A stretch of 64,000 nucleotides of DNA from Halorientalis salina (GCF_005049285.1 NZ_SOSC01000003.1:248001-312000), one strand, 5' to 3'; positions 1 through 11,351 are shown, numbered from the stretch's first letter. Program-made: numbers and translations. Notes: generated from the sequence alone by a model not told the origin.

Positions 1-167
1 CCCCGATAGACCAGATACCCGCCGATACCGAGAAACCCGGCCACGAACGCACCAACCCCGGCGAGGAAGCCCCCGGCCCACGAGAACGGGAGAATCCGCT
101 CTACGAGCACGTCGACGGCTCTCTCGGCGATGCCTCCGTCACTGTCGTCCGCGTCTGTTACTGCCAC
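1..167 (-). CDS. N-terminal part of a membrane protein, cut by the window edge
   Basis: Reading leftwards from a GTG at 165-167 there is an open frame to the window edge with no stop. About 20 acidic and polar residues are followed by an amphipathic stretch and then a hydrophobic glycine-rich segment (residues about 31-53) that looks like a transmembrane helix. Function cannot be told from 55 residues. The frame, the acidic N-terminus and a start about 55 bp from the SDR stop support a real gene. The GTG start is inferred, because no in-frame ATG is visible nearby. Confidence 0.55.
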   Translation of the reverse strand, partial: MAVTDADDSDGGIAERAVDVLVERILPFSWAGGFLAGVGAFVAGFLGIGGYLVYR

Positions 168-221
168 ACCGGGAAGCCGACCGGGTATAAAAAAAGCGTT
201 CCGGGGCCTGTTCGAGATCTG

Positions 222-959
222 TCATACGCGCTCGGGGAGCCACCCGCCCGAAACTTCCACGTTGGCACCGCTGACGTAGTCGCTGTCCGGCGCGAGGAAA
301 AAGAGTAGGGGCTGTATCATGTCCTCGTAACTCGCGGGTCGGCCGCGCGGCAGGTCCTCGGGGAACTCGTCGGAGTTCTCGACGACGTACGGCGAGACGG
401 CGTTGACAGTGATACCGTCGTCGGCGGTGTCGGCCGCGAGCATCCGCGTGAACATCAACACGCCCGTCTTCGCGACGAAGTAGGGGAAGTTCTTCGGGTT
501 CGCCAGAGCCCGGTCGGCGCTGGCGTAGCCCACGTTGACGATGCGGCCGTCTCCCTGCTCGCGCATCCCCGGGAGCGCCCGCTTCGAGCAGAGATAGGTC
601 CCGTTGAGGTTCGTCTCGACGACCGTCTGCCAGGTCTCGAAGGCCATCGACTCCCAGTGTTCGGGCGCGAACGCGCCGACGTTGTTGACCAGCACGTCGA
701 CGGCCCCGAGGTCGGCCTCGACGGCGTCGAACAGCGCGTCGACCGCGTCGGGGTCGGTCACGTCCGCCTGGGCCGTCGTCACGTCGACGTCGGCCGCGCG
801 AGCGGCATCCGCGACTTCCTCGGCGGCGTCGTCGCTCGACCGGTAGTGGACGGCCACGTCGGCCCCACAGGCCGCCAGCGCGAGGAGGTACTCCCGGCCG
901 AGGCCCTTTGCGCTCCCAGTCACGAGTGCGGTCCGTCCGGCAAGGTCGGGTGCGAGCAT
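222..959 (-). CDS. Short-chain dehydrogenase/reductase (SDR family oxidoreductase)
   Basis: A 245-residue classical SDR, the usual family length. The Rossmann cofactor motif TGSAKGLG is at residues 14-21 and NNVG (the NNAG motif) is at 92-95. The catalytic Tyr-x3-Lys is at Y160/K164, and S147 sits 13 residues before the Tyr as expected. The protein should be a soluble NAD(P)(H)-dependent oxidoreductase. The closest general resemblance is to 3-oxoacyl-ACP reductase-like SDRs, but the substrate cannot be inferred. The ATG at 957-959 is the natural start because the glycine motif begins 13 residues later. It is a single gene, transcribed towards the window start, with about 210 bp between it and the acnA stop. 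Confidence 0.9.
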   Translation of the reverse strand: MLAPDLAGRTALVTGSAKGLGREYLLALAACGADVAVHYRSSDDAAEEVADAARAADVDVTTAQADVTDPDAVDALFDAVEADLGAVDVLVNNVGAFAPEHWESMAFETWQTVVETNLNGTYLCSKRALPGMREQGDGRIVNVGYASADRALANPKNFPYFVAKTGVLMFTRMLAADTADDGITVNAVSPYVVENSDEFPEDLPRGRPASYEDMIQPLLFFLAPDSDYVSGANVEVSGGWLPERV

Positions 960-1173
960 ACGCTTGCTTCGGGTCGAACCGGTTTAATCGGGGGTGTCCA
1001 GTGCCCCGCACACCTGACGGAGCCAGCCACAGGGGGCACTGGACGGAGACACGTCGAGTTCGGAGCCGGCCGCCCCGGTGGCAGCCGTCACGAGAATATG
1101 GGACAGCACGTCCGCACGTCGTGCGCGCCGTCGGCACGGCGAGCGCGACGGGTGTTATGGGTTCGTGCCGCGC

Positions 1174-3888
<2,715 letters not shown>

Positions 3889-3908
3889 ACTAGAGCTACC
3901 ACCCTCCC

Positions 3909-3919
3909 GATTATTAATC
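3909..3919 (-). promoter_or_regulatory. TATA-like promoter element of acnA
   Basis: GATTAATAATC (minus strand) is a near-perfect palindrome centred about 26 bp upstream of the acnA ATG, the position expected for an archaeal TATA box with the start codon at or next to the transcription start. This suggests a leaderless mRNA. The rest of the 229-bp gap up to 4118 shows no gene. Confidence 0.5.
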
Positions 3920-4105
3920 GTCTTATTCTTCCCAGATACTGAGATATGGCAATAATCGCTTTTTCGGAGGTTCTCCAGCCCGTTTGGGAGTTAGCAGCAG
4001 GTGTTTCCCTCGACCGGTTCGCTCCCTGCCGGCGTGCACACTCACGAAGGGTTTGCAGCGCCGATCGTGCCAGGTGTGGCGGGTGACGGGAGTGAGTGAC
4101 CCCGG

Positions 4106-4120
4106 CGAAAAAGGTGGTCA
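4106..4120 (-). terminator. Stop-codon-linked T-tract after the RND exporter gene
   Basis: On the minus strand the exporter's TGA stop continues as TGACCACCTTTTT. Nearly the same string follows the aconitase gene at 33809 and the DUF151 gene at 59895. Archaeal transcription can terminate on T-runs, so this probably is the 3' end of the exporter operon. No strong hairpin follows here, unlike at the other two sites. Confidence 0.5.
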
Positions 4121-6667
4121 GTCGTCGCCGTCAGCGTCCGGTTCGGGGCCGGGCACCGAGGTCGCGGGTTCGGGCCCCAGTTCGGGCGAACCGGTGTGTC
4201 GGCGCTGTCCGATGCTGTGGGGCGCCCATCGGTCCCAGAGCGCCAGCACGGCGGGGAGGACGAACACCGACGTGAGGAACGCGTAGACGATGCTGATGGC
4301 GGTCAGAATGCCGAACTGACCGATGGCGGGGAACAGCGCCAGCGCGAGGACGCCGATGCCGAAGACGGTGGTGAACATGCTGCCCATCAGCGCGCCGCCG
4401 GTCCCGCGGACCGTGCGGTCGAGCGCGGGGATCAGTGGCCGCTCCTTGCGCTCGTCGGCGAAGCGGTGGACGACGTGGACGGAGTAGTCGATCCCCAGGC
4501 CGATGGTGATCGCCAGCATCGTCGCGGTGATGGAGTTGAAGGGGATGCTCAGGAACCGCATGGTCGCGGCCAGCAGGGTCACCGTCACCACGATGGGGAT
4601 GACGTTCGCGATGCCCAGCGTCGCCTCGCCCTCCAGCACCCAGTAGATGAACAGGAGGAACAGCGTCGCGCCCGCCAGGGCGACCGCGAGGCTCGTGATC
4701 GCCGACTCGAAGATCACGCCCGAGACCGCCTGGAAGACGACGATCTCGCCGGTCGCGATGGCCGTATACCGGAAGCGGTCCGCCACCGCGCGCGTGTCGT
4801 CGGTGACCTCCTGCTGGGTCGCGTCGGACTCGACCGTGTAGACGACGCGGGCGCTCCGCCGGTCCTCGGTCATGTACTGCAGCGCCTGGTCCCGGGCCGA
4901 CGAGGAGAGCAGGGTGTCGTAGACTTCACCCAGGTTGTCGTCGGGGACGCCGTCGTCGTCGCGGTCGTTGCGGTCGACGAGCGCGGCGAACTCCTCGTCG
5001 CGCTCGGCGTGGTCCTGAATAACCGTGACGATGCTCGTGCTGTCGGCCCGCCGCCCCTCGTCGGTGACGAAGCTGTCGGGCGGGTTCTTCCCGGCCGAGT
5101 GGATCTGTTCTAGGGCCGTGTCCTTCGTCATCGCCCCCTCGACGTAGACGGTGGCGGAGTCGCTCTGGGTCGAGGCGAACTTGTCCTCGAGGAAGTTCGT
5201 CTGGGAGGTGACGCTGTACTCGTGTGGTTTGAACGGTTCGGGCAACTCCATCATCCAGTCGGGGTTCTCCTCGGGCGGCAGGAAGTCCTCCTGCTCGAAG
5301 GAGGTGCTGACGCCGGTCGCGTAGTAGCCGGCCCCGACACTGCCGACCAGCACGAGGACGAGGAAGATCGCCGGGGCTCGGTCAGCGACGATGACGCCAC
5401 CCCTGAGGACGCGGCTGAACGCCGACCCCTCCGAGCCCAGCGGCGTCTCGCTCATCTGCGGGATCGGGTAGCGCTCGCGCAACCGGTCGATGTACACCTT
5501 CGCCGCGGGCAGGAAGACGCCGAAGATGAGGAACGTGAAGACGATCCCGATCGAGGCGACCACGCCGAAGTCCTTGATCGGCCCGAGCTGGCTCGTGAGG
5601 TTTGCGGCGAAGCCGATGACGGTCGTCCCGGTGACGATGAAAAAGGCCACCAGCAACTGGTCGGTCGTGATCCGCATCGAGGTCTCGACGTCTTTCCCCA
5701 GGACCCGCTCCTCGCGGTAGCGGTTGATGGCGTGGATACCGAAGTCGATGCCGACCGCCAGCAACAGCGGCGGCACCGCGATGAGCATCTGGCTGAACGG
5801 GATGCCGGCCAGACCCATGAACCCGAAGGTCCAGATAATCCCCATCGCCAGCGAGACGACGCCGAGCAACAGGTCGACGAGGTCCCGGTAGGCGATCACC
5901 AGGAAGAAGGTGATGAAGATCACCGCCGCGGGAACGACGATCAACAGCGAGTCGGTGATGACGTTCGTGAACTCGCTGGCGATGATCCCCGAGCCGAAGA
6001 CGTCGATGCCGTTCCCGCTATCGGAGGACTCGACGATGAACTGGGACTGCTCCTGGAGCGGTGTCAGCGGACTGGAGCCGCCCTGCCCGGAGCTCTGGGA
6101 GATGCCGGCCGGCACGTCGTGGGTGACCAACCCGATCGTCGCCGTCGCGGAGGCCGACCGACGGTTGAAATCGGTACTCACGAGCGTCGAAAACCGCGGG
6201 TTCTCCTCGGCCGCGCGAGACACTGCCGCTTCGATCTGTGACGGGGTCGCTCCCTCGACGGCGTCGATCTGCGCGTCGGTCGTCGTCGCGGTCGGATCCA
6301 GCTGCCGGGCGACGATGCCCGCGGCGCTCGACGTCGAGGAGACGCGCAGTCCGTTCTGGTCTTCGAGCTGTTCCTGGGTCCGAAGCATCCGCAACAGGGA
6401 CGGCTTCGAGAGGACGTTCTGGTCAGACTGAATGAGCTGCGTGTTCCCGCTGTCGGTCGCGAACGGGTCCTCGAAGTCGTCGTTGACGGCGGAAAAGGCC
6501 TCCTCCGCGGGGAGTCCGGTCGTGAACTGGGAGGTCCCGGCAGAGGTGCCGACGCTCCCCAATCCCATCCCGAAGACGACGGTCAGGACGAGGAACGCGA
6601 GGATGATCCGGCCCGGTCGCTCGACGATGGTCTCGTCGACGCGGTCGATGATGCGCTGGTAATCCAT
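4118..6667 (-). CDS. RND/MMPL-family exporter
   Basis: An 849-residue polytopic membrane protein with the duplicated RND layout. One transmembrane helix near residues 20-40 is followed by a large extracytoplasmic loop (about 45-220). Five helices follow at about 225-400, then another helix near 430-450, a second large loop and five helices at about 640-830. The segments VGIDFGIHAINRYREER and IGLGIDYSVHVVHRFADER are the repeated TM4-type motifs of the archaeal HAE3/MMPL branch. It is expected to use the ion gradient to move hydrophobic or lipid-like substrates. It lies 18 bp downstream of the secreted protein gene at 6686-8614, in one operon behind TetR-type operators. The substrate is unknown. 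Confidence 0.88.
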   Translation of the reverse strand: MDYQRIIDRVDETIVERPGRIILAFLVLTVVFGMGLGSVGTSAGTSQFTTGLPAEEAFSAVNDDFEDPFATDSGNTQLIQSDQNVLSKPSLLRMLRTQEQLEDQNGLRVSSTSSAAGIVARQLDPTATTTDAQIDAVEGATPSQIEAAVSRAAEENPRFSTLVSTDFNRRSASATATIGLVTHDVPAGISQSSGQGGSSPLTPLQEQSQFIVESSDSGNGIDVFGSGIIASEFTNVITDSLLIVVPAAVIFITFFLVIAYRDLVDLLLGVVSLAMGIIWTFGFMGLAGIPFSQMLIAVPPLLLAVGIDFGIHAINRYREERVLGKDVETSMRITTDQLLVAFFIVTGTTVIGFAANLTSQLGPIKDFGVVASIGIVFTFLIFGVFLPAAKVYIDRLRERYPIPQMSETPLGSEGSAFSRVLRGGVIVADRAPAIFLVLVLVGSVGAGYYATGVSTSFEQEDFLPPEENPDWMMELPEPFKPHEYSVTSQTNFLEDKFASTQSDSATVYVEGAMTKDTALEQIHSAGKNPPDSFVTDEGRRADSTSIVTVIQDHAERDEEFAALVDRNDRDDDGVPDDNLGEVYDTLLSSSARDQALQYMTEDRRSARVVYTVESDATQQEVTDDTRAVADRFRYTAIATGEIVVFQAVSGVIFESAITSLAVALAGATLFLLFIYWVLEGEATLGIANVIPIVVTVTLLAATMRFLSIPFNSITATMLAITIGLGIDYSVHVVHRFADERKERPLIPALDRTVRGTGGALMGSMFTTVFGIGVLALALFPAIGQFGILTAISIVYAFLTSVFVLPAVLALWDRWAPHSIGQRRHTGSPELGPEPATSVPGPEPDADGDD

Positions 6668-6685
6668 AGATGGGGAAATTCGGGG

Positions 6686-8614
6686 TTACCGGAACCGCAT
6701 GTAGCCGCCGATGCCGACGACTGCCGCGACACCGAGTCCGACCAGTATCAGCGGGAAGCCGCCGCCACTGCCCTCCTTCTCGGTGACGGTCACCGGCACC
6801 CGGTAGGAGTCCGAGACGAGCGTGTCACCGTCCTCGTCGTCGTACTGGAAGTCCATCGACACGGGGTAGGCCTTCGGGCTCGCGCCGCTGGCCGAGACGG
6901 TGAAGCTGATGTTCTTGGTTTCACCGGGCTCTAGCTCGGCGATGAAGGCGTCGGAGTCGCTGGCCGAGATCGGGCTGTCGGCGAACAGCTTCGCCGAGAT
7001 GTCCGTCAGCGTCTCGTTGGCCGTGTTCGTCACCGCGACTTCGAGGTCGGTGCTCCCGCCGTTCGTGAGATTGCCCTTCCGTACGTCCACGTCGAAGGTG
7101 CTGGACTTATCGCCGACCTGCTGGCGGGTCACGAGCGAGTCGCCCTGGCGGGTCTCGTCCTCGGTGTTGCGGTACTCGGTGGTAAAGGAGAACTGTCGCG
7201 GCCCGGACGCCGCACCGTCGCTGATCTCGACGGCGAAGTCGAAGTCGGCGGACTCACCGGGCTGGAGGGTCCCAACCGAATACTCCCGCTCGGTGGGGTT
7301 GACGTTCTCGTTCTCGGTCGCGAAGCGCACGACGACGTCGCGGGCGGTCGTCTCGCCGTCGTTGGTGATCGTCCCGCGCAGCGTCCGTTCCTCGCCCACG
7401 CGGAGGTCGCTCGAGACGTTACTGAGCGAGAACTCCATCTCGGGGAGCGGCGTCACGCCCAGCGAGACGGGCCGGGAGGTTCCCGAGTCGTCGTTTTCGT
7501 CGTCGAAGGCGACGCTGGATTCCAGGGCGTAACTGCGCGTGTCCGCGCCCTCCGTGGCCGTGGCGTCGAACTCGACGGTTCTGGTCTCGCCGGCCGCCCA
7601 GTCGCCGACGAACCGGCTGGCCGAACTGGACTCGCCGAAGACGATGTCGGAGCTTCTGCTTTCCAAGTTGACCGTCGCGTCGTTGACGTCGATAGCCCCG
7701 TCGTTACGCATCGTCACCGCGACGGTGCCGGTGTCGCCCACCGCCACGTCGCTCTCGGTCTCAAGCACGCTGAAGCGCTGTTCGGTCAGCGGCGTCACAC
7801 CGAGCGTGAGAGGGTTCGATTCGTATCCCACGCCGTCGCTGTCCTCGAAGTTCGCGGTCGCCGTGAAGGCGTAGCTCTGTTCTTTCGCGCTGCTCGAGGC
7901 GAGGACCTGGTACTCGACCGTTCTGGTCTCGCCGGGTTCCCAGTTGCCGACGTAGCGCGTCGACGTGGTCGCGCCGTTGCCGAAGGTGAGGTCGCCGTTC
8001 GGGGAGGCGAGTTCGACCGTCGTGTCGCTGGCCGCCTCGGTCCCGGTGTTCTCCATGGTCACCTCGGCCGTCCCCGAGGCGCCGACTCGCACGTCGGTCT
8101 CGGTGTCGACGACCTCGAAGTTCGCCCTGTCGTCGACGACGACTTCCACGTCGTAGCGCTCTGTTTCGGTCTTCTCGTTTCTCGTGCCCTCCGTCTCGCT
8201 GATCGAGGACGTGTACTTGTACTCGACGACGGCCTCCATCTCGTAGGTGCCCGGCTCGGCGTCCTCGTCGACGGAGATGTCGAATCCGAAGGGTGCCGAC
8301 TGTCCCTGCGGGAGCTGGCCGGTGGTCTGGGAGCCACTGCGGACCGAGATCGGCGCGCCGTCGGACTCAAGTTCCACCTCGACCCCGCGTGCGGTCGTGA
8401 CCTCGCTGTTCAGGCTCGGGTTCGTCGACGAGCCCGATTCGAGGTTCCCGGTGTTCGTCAGTTTGACAGTTAGCTCAGTGTCCTCCCCCGGCGTCAGCCT
8501 GTCGTTCGGAACGGACGCGTCGATGTCCGGACTCCCGTTTACCGACGCCAGCACTGGCGTCGGAACGAGCAGCGATGCAACGACCAACAGGACGGCGATC
8601 TGTGTACCCCTCAT
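6686..8614 (-). CDS. Secreted COG1361-like protein with repeated immunoglobulin-like domains, RND partner
   Basis: The 642-residue protein has a signal peptide (residues 1 to about 24) and several repeats of about 120 residues. The repeats share patterns such as ETRTVEY/ETRTVEF and SNPLTLGVTPL/SRPVSLGVTPL, typical of CARDB/NEW3-like beta-sandwich domains of S-layer-type COG1361 proteins. It ends in a C-terminal transmembrane helix followed by a basic tail (GGYMRFR). It should be anchored outside the membrane with its domains facing the cell wall. It is the first gene of the RND operon, so it may act as a periplasm-like adaptor for the exporter (inference). The start at 8614 is favoured because two operators sit 10 and 39 bp upstream. 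Confidence 0.8.
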   Translation of the reverse strand: MRGTQIAVLLVVASLLVPTPVLASVNGSPDIDASVPNDRLTPGEDTELTVKLTNTGNLESGSSTNPSLNSEVTTARGVEVELESDGAPISVRSGSQTTGQLPQGQSAPFGFDISVDEDAEPGTYEMEAVVEYKYTSSISETEGTRNEKTETERYDVEVVVDDRANFEVVDTETDVRVGASGTAEVTMENTGTEAASDTTVELASPNGDLTFGNGATTSTRYVGNWEPGETRTVEYQVLASSSAKEQSYAFTATANFEDSDGVGYESNPLTLGVTPLTEQRFSVLETESDVAVGDTGTVAVTMRNDGAIDVNDATVNLESRSSDIVFGESSSASRFVGDWAAGETRTVEFDATATEGADTRSYALESSVAFDDENDDSGTSRPVSLGVTPLPEMEFSLSNVSSDLRVGEERTLRGTITNDGETTARDVVVRFATENENVNPTEREYSVGTLQPGESADFDFAVEISDGAASGPRQFSFTTEYRNTEDETRQGDSLVTRQQVGDKSSTFDVDVRKGNLTNGGSTDLEVAVTNTANETLTDISAKLFADSPISASDSDAFIAELEPGETKNISFTVSASGASPKAYPVSMDFQYDDEDGDTLVSDSYRVPVTVTEKEGSGGGFPLILVGLGVAAVVGIGGYMRFR

Positions 8615-8623
8615 GATTCTGAT

Positions 8624-8637
8624 TGAATATTCATTCA
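8624..8637. promoter_or_regulatory. TetR operator copy 1 (exporter side)
   Basis: TGAATATTCATTCA is a dyad-like 14-mer, 10 bp upstream of the start codon of the secreted-protein gene. It matches two further copies at 8653 and 8731 with one difference each. It lies just downstream of the predicted transcription start, where a bound repressor would block RNA polymerase. Confidence 0.7.
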
Positions 8638-8652
8638 GCCGCTTGTTCTGAT

Positions 8653-8666
8653 TGAATGTTCATTCA
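8653..8666. promoter_or_regulatory. TetR operator copy 2 (exporter promoter)
   Basis: TGAATGTTCATTCA, extended to a perfect TTGAAT/ATTCAA dyad around it. Its centre is 29 bp from that of copy 1. It sits between the exporter TATA-like box (8668-8680) and the inferred transcription start, a classic repressing position. Confidence 0.7.
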
Positions 8667-8667
8667 A

Positions 8668-8680
8668 CACTAAAAGCTTT
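8668..8680 (-). promoter_or_regulatory. TATA-like box of the RND exporter operon
   Basis: AAAGCTTTTAGTG on the minus strand is the only AT-rich block upstream of the 8614 gene. A transcription start about 26 bp downstream, near 8647, would give a leader of roughly 33 nt. Operators 1 and 2 then flank the start. Confidence 0.45.
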
Positions 8681-8714
8681 CCACTTGCCGACAGGGTCAG
8701 GGCCGATACGAAGA

Positions 8715-8724
8715 CTTATTTAAT
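8715..8724 (+). promoter_or_regulatory. TATA box of the tetR gene
   Basis: CTTATTTAAT is centred about 26 bp before 8745. This predicts transcription beginning almost at the ATG at 8747, so a leaderless mRNA. It also argues against the upstream ATG at 8723, which would lie within the promoter. Confidence 0.6.
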
Positions 8725-8730
8725 GGTGAT

Positions 8731-8744
8731 TGAATATTCAGTCA
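8731..8744. promoter_or_regulatory. TetR operator copy 3 (autoregulation site)
   Basis: TGAATATTCAGTCA lies between the tetR TATA box and the predicted start codon at 8747, ending 2 bp before it. A protein bound here would block transcription of tetR itself, so negative autoregulation is expected. Confidence 0.7.
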
Positions 8745-8746
8745 AC

Positions 8747-9361
8747 ATGGCCTCTCCGATGGAGTTGTTCGACGAGGAGCCAGGGAGTACTCGCGAGGCC
8801 ATCATGCAGGCGACGTACGCGGCGCTCGCGAAACACGGGTACGCGGACCTGACGATCCAGCGCATCAGCGACGAGTTCGACAAGAGCAAGTCGCTGCTCT
8901 ACCACCACTACGAGAGCAAGGACGCGCTGCTCGTGGATTTCATGGGGTTCATGCTCGAACGGATCGAGGACACCATCCCCATCGAACAGCAGGAAAACGC
9001 CTACGAACAGCTCGTGTTGGTGTTCGACCAGGTCTTCGACGAGTTGTTCGCCGAACCCGACTTCTTGCGCGCGCTGCTGGAACTGCGGACCCAGGCCGCC
9101 ACCGACGAGACCTACCGCCAGGAGTTCAGCGACAACGAGGCGTACATCAGAGCCAGGCTCGCCGACATCATCCGGGCCGGCATCGAGGAAGGGACCTTCC
9201 GCGAGGTCGACCCCGCCCGAACCGCCGAGTTGATTCTGACGCTCATCGACGGGGCCGTGCTTCGCCAGGCGACCATCGACGACATCGACATCGATCTGAT
9301 TCGTGACGAGTTGGTCAACTACGCCCGACTCCGACTGCTGACCGACGAGGCCGACGTTTAG
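8747..9361 (+). CDS. TetR/AcrR-family transcriptional regulator
   Basis: The 204-residue protein has the usual TetR length and an N-terminal helix-turn-helix: TREAIMQATYAALAKHGYADL, then IQRISDEFDKSKSLLYHHYESK, residues about 15-60. The remainder is the all-helical ligand-binding and dimerisation domain. It is divergent from the RND exporter operon, and three copies of a TGAATnTTCA-type operator occupy the shared control region. The simplest reading is a ligand-responsive repressor of the exporter and of itself. Start 8747 was chosen over the in-frame ATG at 8723 because the TATA box and operator 3 lie over the latter. The inducer is not predictable. Confidence 0.9.
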   Translation: MASPMELFDEEPGSTREAIMQATYAALAKHGYADLTIQRISDEFDKSKSLLYHHYESKDALLVDFMGFMLERIEDTIPIEQQENAYEQLVLVFDQVFDELFAEPDFLRALLELRTQAATDETYRQEFSDNEAYIRARLADIIRAGIEEGTFREVDPARTAELILTLIDGAVLRQATIDDIDIDLIRDELVNYARLRLLTDEADV

Positions 9362-9756
9362 TCCCGTCTGGCCCGGCGTTTCCACGCCCCTTCCTGAGCG
9401 CGCTCGGCGACGTGGCGCTGCCCGTCGGCGACCCGCTCGCGCGTTTCTGCCTCGAAGGCCCTGATGTCGTCCAGGAACTCCGCCTGGAAACTCTCCAGCA
9501 CGTCGTAGGACCAGCGGTCGTCGTCGATGACGCCCCGCGGCAGGTACTCGTCCCGGAGCGCGTCCGCCAGGTCGTCGAAGCCACAGTCCCGGAGCAGGCC
9601 CTCGGCCTCGGCCAGGTGATCCATGGCGTGGCCGGTGTTGTGGTGGAACTCGACCAGGTGGCCGTGGGCGCGGTGCAACCACTCCAGGCCGAGTTCGACC
9701 TGGTGGAGCGCCTCGCGTTCACCCTCGCTTATGGCTGTCTCCTCGTCGCTGGACAT
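9358..9756 (-). CDS. Uncharacterised acidic haloarchaeal protein, helical
   Basis: The 132-residue soluble protein is rich in Glu, Asp and His. The central segment (about residues 26-50) carries closely spaced histidines (HRAHGHLVEFHHNTGHAMDH) that could bind a metal or simply line a helical bundle. No signal peptide or membrane segment is visible. The gene converges on tetR and overlaps its stop by 4 bp (9358-9361), so the two mRNAs meet tail to tail. I do not recognise the family. Confidence 0.65.
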   Translation of the reverse strand: MSSDEETAISEGEREALHQVELGLEWLHRAHGHLVEFHHNTGHAMDHLAEAEGLLRDCGFDDLADALRDEYLPRGVIDDDRWSYDVLESFQAEFLDDIRAFEAETRERVADGQRHVAERAQEGAWKRRARRD

Positions 9757-9869
9757 GAGTTATGCTAGCGTTCCACGAGGCTTGAACCTGGCGCGGCCAC
9801 GCCGGCAGCCCGGGCCGTCGGAGTCGGGGGAACCACAACCCATAGGTGCGCGACGACGGAACGGAACGT

Positions 9870-11351
9870 ATGCGACGCCGCCAGTTCCTGTCCGCGACCG
9901 CCGGCCTATCGCTCTCCGCTGGGGTCGCCCTCGGTGCCCCCGCCAGCCGCGCTCGACAGCAATCCGGCGATGTCCCCTTCGAACCGGTCGGGACGGTCGC
10001 CGTCGACGGCATCAAGGAAGCCGTCGTCGACCCCGACGGGACCACCGTCTACGCCGCCGTCAGCGACGGGTTCGCCACCCTCGACGTCTCCGACCCGGCG
10101 AACCCGACCCTACTCGCCGAGCGTAGCGGCCTGCTCGCCGACCGCGAGAACGGCCCCATTCAGCAGATCTACGACGTCAAAGTCGACGGCGACCGACTGG
10201 TAGTCGTCGGGCCGGCCAACCCGAAACAGGACGCGCTCAACGCGGCCGTGTTCTACGACGTCTCCGACCCCGCCGCGCCACAGCAGCTGGGCGTCTACGA
10301 GACGGACTACCCCATCCACAACTGCGACTTCGCGGACGGCATCGCCTATCTGACCGGCAATCGTCGGGCCCGAAACGACCTGGAGCTGATCGCCGATCCC
10401 AGCGACCCGCGCTCGGTCGGCTCCTGGTCCATCGTCGATCACAACGAGCGATGGGCGGACGTGTATCCCGGCCTGCGAACCCTCCACGACGTCTACGTCC
10501 AGGACGGCCGCGCGTATCTCGCTCACTGGGACGCCGGGACCTGGATCGTCGACGTGTCCCAACCGTCGTCTCCGACGCTCGTCTCTCGGGTTCGCGGCCG
10601 ATCGGCCGATGAACTCGCGTCGTACGGCCGGACGCAGGGCGCGCTCGAATCCATCAGACCCCCGGGCAACGACCACTACGTCGCCGTCGACGACGACGCG
10701 TCGGTACTGGGGATCGGCATGGAGTCGTGGGCGTACAGAAACCAGGGTGGCCCGAGCGGCATCGAACTCTGGGACATCTCGGACCCGAACAACCCCAGTC
10801 GGCGCTCGACCATCGACCCGCCGCCGACGTCGAACCCGAACTATCGGGGCGAGTGGACCACCTCGCACAACTTCGAGTTCGTCGACGACCGCCTCTACAC
10901 CTCGTGGTACCGGGGCGGCGTCAAGGTGTTCGACGTGAGCGATCCTGACTCACCCACGGAGATCGCCGCGTGGCGCGACTCCGAGACGACGAGTTTCTGG
11001 ACCGCGCAGGTGGCGGGCGACGCCGTCGTGGCGTCGAGCGGCATCGACCGCAACCAGGAGACCACCATCCCCGACCGACTCGTCACGTTCCCGGTCCCTG
11101 GAGCCGACGTCGACGTGCCGACCGAGACGCCGGCACTGGGGACAGGGACCAGAACCGACACGGGGACGGCCAAAGGGGCGGACACGAACACGGACGGTGA
11201 GACAGAGGCGAGTCCGACCGACCGCACGGAATCGGCGGCAAACGAAACGGCCGAAACGACGACGTCGGACGCCAGCGGTCCCGGGTTCGGCGTCCTCGCC
11301 GCGCTCGCGGGAGTCGGGGTCGGTGCCTGGAACGGCTACAGAAAGCGCTAG
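9870..11351 (+). CDS. Tat-exported LVIVD-repeat protein with PGF-CTERM anchor
   Basis: The 493-residue protein starts MRRRQFLSATAG, a twin-arginine signal peptide, which is why the ATG at 9870 is preferred to one eight codons upstream. Five or more LVIVD-type beta-propeller repeats follow, with signatures such as LDVSDPANPTLL, YDVSDPAAPQQLG, WDISDPNNPSRRS and FDVSDPDSPTEIA. A long Thr/Glu/Asp linker (about residues 410-465) leads to a C-terminal GPGFG, a hydrophobic helix and an Arg/Lys tail. This is the PGF-CTERM signal processed by archaeosortase for lipid attachment. A cell-surface protein is therefore expected. What it binds is unknown. Confidence 0.85.
   Translation: MRRRQFLSATAGLSLSAGVALGAPASRARQQSGDVPFEPVGTVAVDGIKEAVVDPDGTTVYAAVSDGFATLDVSDPANPTLLAERSGLLADRENGPIQQIYDVKVDGDRLVVVGPANPKQDALNAAVFYDVSDPAAPQQLGVYETDYPIHNCDFADGIAYLTGNRRARNDLELIADPSDPRSVGSWSIVDHNERWADVYPGLRTLHDVYVQDGRAYLAHWDAGTWIVDVSQPSSPTLVSRVRGRSADELASYGRTQGALESIRPPGNDHYVAVDDDASVLGIGMESWAYRNQGGPSGIELWDISDPNNPSRRSTIDPPPTSNPNYRGEWTTSHNFEFVDDRLYTSWYRGGVKVFDVSDPDSPTEIAAWRDSETTSFWTAQVAGDAVVASSGIDRNQETTIPDRLVTFPVPGADVDVPTETPALGTGTRTDTGTAKGADTNTDGETEASPTDRTESAANETAETTTSDASGPGFGVLAALAGVGVGAWNGYRKR

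Noticed and set aside
8723-8746. Upstream in-frame ATG as start of tetR
   Set aside because: It lies in the promoter: the TATA box is directly before it and operator 3 runs through it, so translation from 8747 is more likely.
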